NCBI GenBank assembly: GCA_023428755.1
Contig: JAEYWX010000023.1
Span: 62,001 to 126,000, forward strand
From: Bacteroidota bacterium
GTDB lineage: Bacteria; Bacteroidota; Bacteroidia; Chitinophagales; Chitinophagaceae
Direction: 5' to 3'
DNA length: 64,000 nt
Part shown: in pieces, positions 59,160-64,000 of the stretch
How positions within the stretch are numbered: the first letter of the stretch is position 1
Layout of the letters: each line of letters begins with the position of its first letter
Position numbers and translations under genes: made by a program
The notes under the pieces: generated by a model
Seen by the model: the letters and a program-made list of their open reading frames with translations, nothing else
Told to the model about the DNA's origin: nothing
Database searches by the model: none

Positions 59160-60257
59160 ATGAACACACATATTGCTCCTGAAATTCGTGAAGTGATGGG
59201 TGCCCTGCATTACAGGCCATCCATTTCCATTATTCTTCCGTTTGAACCAAAAATGAACCTGAAAACAGAGTTGATGTATTCACTGAAAATGGCTGTGAAG
59301 AAAGTAGAAGAGGAGTTACTGGCACAATATCCCGGCGAAATAGCAACACTGGTAATGGGGAAGCTGCAGACGCTGGTAAAAAATCTCAACTTTAACACAT
59401 ACAAAAAAAGTATTGCGGTTTTTGTATCGCCTGTGTTTGAAAAAGTATTGTACCTCGATGTGCCGGTGGAAGAAAAGATCATCATTGATGAATCATTTGA
59501 GATACGTGACCTGGTGTACAGCAAAAAACAGCTGCACAAATACCTGGTGTTACTGCTGAGCGGAAAGGAAAGCCGGATGTACCTGGGTAACAGTGGCGAT
59601 CTTGTTCGTATTATTTCAGATAAGCCGGAGCATATTGAAGCGTATGTAAACGAAGTGCCGGAACGTACTGCTAATTTTTCCGATACATCGGAACGCAGGG
59701 ATGTTATGATGAAGAAATTTCTGCAACATATTGATCATTCACTTGACATTGTATTACAGGCTTATCATTTACCGTTGTTTGTAATGGGTGCCGATCGTAT
59801 TCTCGGCCATTTCAAACAAATTACAAAGCATGGTAAGTCCATTGTTGAAACAATCCGTGGAAATTATGAAGAGAGTTCAATGGCCGAGCTGAAACAGGTA
59901 CTGGAACCTTATATCAGCGACTGGAAGAGAGTAAAGGAAAAAGATCTGCTCAACCAGATCGATGAAGCCGCCGGCAAAAAAAAGCTGGCAGCAGGAATCA
60001 AAGAAGTGTGGCGTGATGCGGTACATACAAAAGGACAATTGCTGGTGGTAGAAAAAAATTATATGTTTCCTGCACAGCATGGAGCCGATGCTGATGTGAT
60101 CAGTAAGCTGGAAGAATCGTACAACACATCGCTGTATATTAAAGATGCAGTGGATGATATTATTGAAAAAGTACTCGACAATGGCGGTGATGTAGAGTTT
60201 GTGGATGAAGGTGTGCTGAAAGAGTATGAACGGATAGTATTGATCACTTATTATTGA
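59160..60257 (+). CDS. baeRF family (bacterial archaeo-eukaryotic release factor-like) protein
   Basis: A 365-residue soluble protein that I place in the baeRF (family 3-like) group of eRF1-related proteins from its length, the N-terminal PSISIILPFEPKM segment, the middle LVLLLSGKESRMYLGN and the C-terminal KGQLLVVEKNYMFPAQ. The role is not known; ribosome-associated quality control has been suggested for the group. It is divergent from the universal stress gene and has a dyad 56 bases upstream. A perfect terminator follows. Confidence 0.75.
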   Translation: MNTHIAPEIREVMGALHYRPSISIILPFEPKMNLKTELMYSLKMAVKKVEEELLAQYPGEIATLVMGKLQTLVKNLNFNTYKKSIAVFVSPVFEKVLYLDVPVEEKIIIDESFEIRDLVYSKKQLHKYLVLLLSGKESRMYLGNSGDLVRIISDKPEHIEAYVNEVPERTANFSDTSERRDVMMKKFLQHIDHSLDIVLQAYHLPLFVMGADRILGHFKQITKHGKSIVETIRGNYEESSMAELKQVLEPYISDWKRVKEKDLLNQIDEAAGKKKLAAGIKEVWRDAVHTKGQLLVVEKNYMFPAQHGADADVISKLEESYNTSLYIKDAVDDIIEKVLDNGGDVEFVDEGVLKEYERIVLITYY

Positions 60258-60276
60258 GGCAAGAAAATGGTTGTAT

Positions 60277-60306
60277 AAAAAACCTCCTTGATCAAGGAGG
60301 TTTTTT
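60277..60306. terminator. bidirectional terminator
   Basis: A perfect palindrome of AAAAAACCTCCTTGA with its complement, no loop, T-runs both ways. It separates the convergent baeRF and Hsp20 genes. Confidence 0.92.
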
Positions 60307-60308
60307 GT

Positions 60309-60755
60309 TTAGTAAACAACAATTCGAAGTGCATCTGTTTTTACCGGATCTGTTTCTTTCGGAATATAAATTTGCAACAGCCCTTCTTTGTAAAAGGCCG
60401 ATGCTAATTCCGGGTTGGTATTCGTGGGCAACAGAATATGCCGGTCGAAACATTCGTAATTGAATTCGTGCAGATGAAAATTACCGGCTGTGCAATCAAT
60501 ACTGCTCTTTACAAACAAAGCAATTGATAATACATGATCGTTAACAGCAAGTAAAAAATTTTCCCGTTTAACACCAGGTATGGCTACTTCTACAGTAAAA
60601 CTTTCGTCACTGTCACGCACATTCACCAGTGGTTGCACCACCGTTCCTTCCCGGTGTATTTTCAGTTCGGCTGCCAGTTGTTCCAGTTCAGGCAACGGCG
60701 TGTATTCACCGGGGTAAATGTAATGGATGCTGCTTTTTGAAGAATAATGTTCCAT
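60309..60755 (-). CDS. divergent Hsp20-like protein
   Basis: A 148-residue alpha-crystallin-type protein, much less conserved than the one at 49206. VNVRDSDESFTVEVAIPGVKRENF (read in two halves) starts the domain and YKEGLLQIYIPKE is the C-terminal LxIxIP-like strand. The N-terminal 40 residues are unlike Hsp20. It is 75 bases downstream of the DUF892 gene on the same strand, probably in one operon. Confidence 0.85.
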   Translation of the reverse strand: MEHYSSKSSIHYIYPGEYTPLPELEQLAAELKIHREGTVVQPLVNVRDSDESFTVEVAIPGVKRENFLLAVNDHVLSIALFVKSSIDCTAGNFHLHEFNYECFDRHILLPTNTNPELASAFYKEGLLQIYIPKETDPVKTDALRIVVY

Positions 60756-60830
60756 ACAATTGTTTTAATTGTAACCAATATGGGTTGCATCATTTTCAAA
60801 AGGCGGATCATTGTTGGCAACACATGTTTA

Positions 60831-61355
60831 TCAGGCGGGTATTACAATGGGTGATTTTGCACGGAAGTTAATTTCGTACTGGGCCAGTTGTGTTAAGCGG
60901 TCGTCAATTTGTTTTTCATGTACTTCCGCTTCGTGGAAAAAATGAGCAGCCCGGTCCATTCCCAAGGTATTGGAAAATGCAGCAGCTGTTCCATATGCAC
61001 TGATCTTGAAATGATTGATCATTTGTATGCTGGCCAGCAGGCAGGCATCTGTTACTTCCGCATCGGTACACAGTTGCAGCTTTTCATTGCTGTCATCAAT
61101 ATATGCTTTCATAATACGGTTGGTAAGGCTTAGAGAGATCAGTTGCTCTGCATCTACAAACTCTTCCAGGTTGGCAAGGTGTGTTCCAATATCATCACGG
61201 TACTTTTGTAAAACCGTTTTCAGTTTTACTGAATTGGCCCTGCTGATCCATTGTGGTAATACATTGTTCAATTGAACTTCAGCACTTGAAAATTTACTTG
61301 CTTCAAAATCGAGCAGGTTGTGCAGTGTTGTAATACTTGTAAGTTCCTGTTTCAT
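60831..61355 (-). CDS. DUF892 (YciE-type) ferritin-like protein
   Basis: A 174-residue four-helix protein of the DUF892 family. TLHNLLDFEASKFSSAEVQL and TDACLLASIQMINHFKISAYG are the helix pairs where relatives carry Glu/His metal ligands; E19 and E26-type positions are only partly kept, so metal binding is uncertain. Members are induced by stress in enterobacteria. It has a TGATGCCTGTCA dyad 57 bases upstream. The Hsp20-like gene follows. Confidence 0.82.
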   Translation of the reverse strand: MKQELTSITTLHNLLDFEASKFSSAEVQLNNVLPQWISRANSVKLKTVLQKYRDDIGTHLANLEEFVDAEQLISLSLTNRIMKAYIDDSNEKLQLCTDAEVTDACLLASIQMINHFKISAYGTAAAFSNTLGMDRAAHFFHEAEVHEKQIDDRLTQLAQYEINFRAKSPIVIPA

Positions 61356-61406
61356 AACAAACTTTTTTTGGTTACCGAATGTATGGTTTTGCAGGGCCGT
61401 TTCCTA

Positions 61407-61418
61407 TGATGCCTGTCA
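61407..61418. promoter_or_regulatory. FNR-like dyad TGATGCCTGTCA
   Basis: Centre about 57 bases before the DUF892 start and 98 before the divergent membrane-protein gene. The preceding TTCCTATGATGC text is also found at 50731, before the ytxH operon. Confidence 0.5.
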
Positions 61419-61510
61419 GCCAAAAACGGCAGGTAACTCATTGGTTGTATCAAAAAAAAGAAGGTGCTTTGAGAATGCCATTGCAACAGTGATTCAGTAA
61501 TACCAAACGC

Positions 61511-61897
61511 ATGAAACTGTTTTTATTTATTCTCACAGCATTTGTGGCGCTTACCGCTGTTGTATCAGGTGCATTGCTTATCACTTATCCTGATGGCTCG
61601 CTGTTCGGTATGTCAACCGCATTACTTGCTTCCACACCGTTTGTTGATTTTTTAATTCCCGGTCTTGTACTTTGCCTTGTGGTTGGCGGCACCAATCTTA
61701 TGGCCGTTATCCGCAACATGCAAACACATCCGCAACGTTACAACTGGTCCATTGCAGGTGCTGTAATGCTTATTAGTTGGGTGGTTGTACAAATATTACT
61801 CATTGCTGTATTGCATTGGCTACAGTTTATCTATCTCGGCATTGGATTAATGATGTTGCTGCTGAGCTGGCAACTGAAAGGGAAGTGGGCAGTGTGA
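61511..61897 (+). CDS. small four-helix membrane protein
   Basis: A 128-residue membrane protein with four hydrophobic segments, FILTAFVALTAVVSGALLI, FLIPGLVLCLVVGGTNLM, AGAVMLISWVVVQILLIAV and FIYLGIGLMMLLLSW. I do not recognise the family with confidence; the layout is like DoxX-type or DUF-type small membrane proteins. It is divergent from the DUF892 gene and may share its dyad. Confidence 0.75.
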   Translation: MKLFLFILTAFVALTAVVSGALLITYPDGSLFGMSTALLASTPFVDFLIPGLVLCLVVGGTNLMAVIRNMQTHPQRYNWSIAGAVMLISWVVVQILLIAVLHWLQFIYLGIGLMMLLLSWQLKGKWAV

Positions 61898-61905
61898 AAT
61901 TATTT

Positions 61906-62883
61906 TTATTTCTTCTTCTGCTTCTCCAGTCTCTTAAAATAACCTCTGAACAGAAAATTATGTTTCAGCGCTTCCATGTTTTGCTGAAAGTCTTCTGTTC
62001 CTTTTTCAATGTGCTGCAGGCTATTGATCAGCTTTTGTACAAGTATCGAATCTTTGAGTAAACTATGAACAGTACCCCTGCCATTGGTTACATCGTTGTT
62101 TACAGAACGTGTAAATGTTTGCAGGTCGGCCGCCAGAGAATCGGCATGGATACCAACTTGTTTTATTTTTTCGATGGCTTCATTCAGGTTGTAGGCAATA
62201 GCGGTATCGGTAATAATTTTTCCCAACGAACCGTCCCCATTTTTTACAGCAGCAATAATGGTTTGCAGATCGCTCACCATCAGATCGGCTTTTATCGTTG
62301 CGGAACGTATATTACTCACGGATGCAAGAATGTTTTTCGGTAAAGCTTCGTTGTCCAGCACCTGCCATAAAACCTTGCTGTTGTTAATACGCTCTACTGT
62401 GTTTTTCAGATCTTCGGATATCACTGCAACATTTTGATTGGTGCGGTTGAGCAGTTCCAGCATTTCATCAGTACTGATGATTTTTTTTGTTTTTAATACA
62501 TCGCCATCAGCTGCAAAGGGCGATCCGTCTTTCGAAGCTGTGATTTGCAGCAGTTTATTTCCCATCAATCCATCGGTTGAAATACTTACCACATCATTCA
62601 CCCGGATATATTGCTTCATTTCTTCTTCAATGAACATGGTTACTTCAATAGTAGAATCGTTGAGGATGGTTACTTTTTTAACCGTGCCCACCTGGATGCC
62701 TGCATAGCGGATATTGTTGCCGGGTGTTAAACCCTGCACATGTTCAAACCTTGTTTTCAGTACATAGTTTTTACTGAACAGATTGCTGTCTCGCCCGATC
62801 ATGTACAAACCAATAATGAGCAGGAGTAATCCTGCGATGATGAAGATGCCCAGCTTGATATTATTTATTGTTTGCTTTGCCAT
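61906..62883 (-). CDS. mlaD: MCE-domain lipid transport protein MlaD
   Basis: A 325-residue MlaD-type protein. One N-terminal anchor helix (LGIFIIAGLLLLIIGLYMIG, residues 11-30) is followed by the MCE domain (about residues 35-115) with GLTPGNNIRYAGIQVGTVKK. The C-terminal 200 residues are helical. It is the substrate-binding part of an inner-membrane lipid transporter. It overlaps the mlaF end by 19 bases, showing an operon. Confidence 0.92.
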   Translation of the reverse strand: MAKQTINNIKLGIFIIAGLLLLIIGLYMIGRDSNLFSKNYVLKTRFEHVQGLTPGNNIRYAGIQVGTVKKVTILNDSTIEVTMFIEEEMKQYIRVNDVVSISTDGLMGNKLLQITASKDGSPFAADGDVLKTKKIISTDEMLELLNRTNQNVAVISEDLKNTVERINNSKVLWQVLDNEALPKNILASVSNIRSATIKADLMVSDLQTIIAAVKNGDGSLGKIITDTAIAYNLNEAIEKIKQVGIHADSLAADLQTFTRSVNNDVTNGRGTVHSLLKDSILVQKLINSLQHIEKGTEDFQQNMEALKHNFLFRGYFKRLEKQKKK

Positions 62884-63656
62884 TGTTCAAAAAATTGTTT
62901 GATCTGCGGATCATTGTTTTGTTCCAGCTCACGGTATGTTCCCTGTGCATAGCATTTGCCATCGATCAGCATTACAATGCGGTCCGCTGTCATGCGAATG
63001 CAGTTCATGTCGTGTGAAATAATGATAGCGGATGTATTGTATTTCTCACCCAATTCAACCATCAGTTCACTGATCTCTTTGCCGGTGATGGGATCAAGTC
63101 CGGTAGTTGGTTCATCATACAACATGATCTCCGGATCAAGGATCAAGGTTCTTGCCAGTGCAATACGTTTCCGCATACCGCCCGAAAGTTCGGCAGGCAT
63201 CATATCAACCGTATGGGCAAGACCCACATTGGTTAACACCTCCATCACTTTTGCATTTGTTTCAGCAGTTGTTAATTTGATCCAATGCCTGCGTAACGGA
63301 AATTCCAGGTTTTCACGCACCGTCATCGAATCATACAAAGCATTGCTTTGAAAGAGGAATCCCACTTTTGCACGCAGCACATCCAGTTCTTTGCTGTTAA
63401 GCGAAATTACATCTGCATTCAACACGGTAATTTCTCCTGCATCCTGTTCCAGTAAACCAATCAGGCATTTGATCAATACCGATTTACCTGAGCCTGATTT
63501 TCCCAACACCACCACGTTTTCACCTTTGTACACGTTGAGGTTAAAATCTTTCAACACATGGTTGCTGCCAAATGATTTGAATATATGCCGCACAGAAATG
63601 ACAGGTTCATTTGTTGTTGTTGAAATTTCTTTTTGTATGGTTTGTTCCTCTAACAT
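62865..63656 (-). CDS. mlaF: ABC transporter ATPase MlaF
   Basis: A 263-residue ABC ATPase: Walker A GKSGSGKSV, Q-loop LFQSN, signature LSGGMRKRIALAR and Walker B IMLYDEPTTGLDP, followed by ISHDMN. The IxLxxxDGKC-type end and the strong MlaF-like motifs support the Mla/MCE class. It lies between mlaE and mlaD and powers phospholipid movement between the membranes. Confidence 0.94.
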   Translation of the reverse strand: MLEEQTIQKEISTTTNEPVISVRHIFKSFGSNHVLKDFNLNVYKGENVVVLGKSGSGKSVLIKCLIGLLEQDAGEITVLNADVISLNSKELDVLRAKVGFLFQSNALYDSMTVRENLEFPLRRHWIKLTTAETNAKVMEVLTNVGLAHTVDMMPAELSGGMRKRIALARTLILDPEIMLYDEPTTGLDPITGKEISELMVELGEKYNTSAIIISHDMNCIRMTADRIVMLIDGKCYAQGTYRELEQNNDPQIKQFFEQWQSKQ

Positions 63657-63663
63657 GGTTGCA

Positions 63664-64000
63664 TCAGTTTAATCCAAACAGGTCAGTGATTTGCACTGCC
63701 AGCAGATCAATGATAAATACCGCCACCGAACTTACTACCACAGCAGAGTTGGCGGCTCGTCCCACACCTTCAGTTCCTTTTTGAGCATGATAGCCTTTGT
63801 AACATCCGATCATGCCAATGGCAAATCCAAAAAAATATGATTTGATAAAGGCAGGCATTACATCGCTGAACGATAATCCATCAAACACCATTTTAAAAAA
63901 CAACTGAAAACTGGTAACGCCTCTGATGTTTACACCAATATAAGAACCGTACAATGAAATGGCATCGCCTGCAATTACCAGCAGCGGTAACATAAAGGTG
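63664..64000 (-). CDS. mlaE: ABC transporter permease MlaE (partial)
   Basis: The C-terminal part of an MlaE-type permease; the 5' end is beyond the window. DAISLYGSYIGVNIRG, SYFFGFAIGMIGCYKGYHAQKGTEGVGRAANSAVV (in segments) and VSSVAVFIIDLLAVQI are typical for the MlaE family. It ends eight bases before the mlaF start. The frame is open to the right edge of the window. Confidence 0.92.
   Translation of the reverse strand, partial: TFMLPLLVIAGDAISLYGSYIGVNIRGVTSFQLFFKMVFDGLSFSDVMPAFIKSYFFGFAIGMIGCYKGYHAQKGTEGVGRAANSAVVVSSVAVFIIDLLAVQITDLFGLN

Overview
The window reads as chromosome from a member of the Bacteroidota, most likely the family Chitinophagaceae. The signs are promoters of the TAnnTTTG type, families such as DUF2723, DUF3810 and Bacteroidota-type fused ccoNO, a suf operon led by sufB, and many short intergenic repeats typical of that group. 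The genus call is inference. Nothing here looks like a large plasmid, prophage or integrative element, and I saw no CRISPR array and no rRNA.

Region 1 (1-7.7 kb) is an iron-sulfur assembly cluster: sufB, sufC, sufD, sufS, sufE, a SufT-like DUF59 gene, a bacilliredoxin-like gene and an IscR-like Rrf2 regulator with three cysteines. Two near-identical dyads upstream of sufB are candidate operators for that regulator. A GxxExxY gene bounded exactly by 25-bp imperfect inverted repeats sits between sufD and sufS as a cassette.

Region 2 (7.7-37.1 kb) is mostly housekeeping: mtaB, an SNF2 helicase, an acyltransferase, priA, an RRM protein, murB, a phosphopantetheinyl transferase, dcd, DUF3810, the yceD-rpmF-plsX operon, tRNA-Lys, an SDR, a SAM hydrolase, a DUF2723 membrane protein, a VWA/AAA+ pair, an M90 peptidase and DUF2130. 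Six bipartite inverted-repeat elements lie between genes. One of them supplies the C-terminus of the acyltransferase and the start codon and N-terminus of PriA. An AT-rich island at 16.1-18.1 kb carries an unrecognised protein with tandem tryptophan repeats.

Region 3 (37.3-49.1 kb) concerns microaerobic respiration. A PAS histidine kinase and a response regulator fused to a CRP/FNR module precede a complete cbb3 oxidase cluster on the minus strand (ccoI, ccoS, fused ccoNO, ccoQ, one-heme ccoP, ccoG, ccoH and a SafE-like protein).

Region 4 (49.1-61.9 kb) holds stress and persistence genes: two Hsp20 proteins, YtxH/holin-X proteins, two flavin-type PPOX proteins, thioredoxin, a Na/Pi cotransporter, a phospholipase-D-like protein, a universal stress protein, a baeRF protein and a DUF892 ferritin-like protein. 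Nearly every transcription unit from 40 to 61.5 kb has a TGA-N6-TCA dyad (best form TGATG-NN-CATCA) about 55-110 bases before its start. I propose these form one oxygen- or redox-responsive regulon under the REC-CRP fusion. This is the most interesting observation in the window.

Region 5 (61.9 kb to the end) is an Mla-type lipid transport operon, with mlaE cut by the window edge. Two genes (M90 peptidase near 34.9 kb, DUF6544 near 56.57 kb) are each broken by one missing base in a homopolymer, which may be assembly error or real decay.
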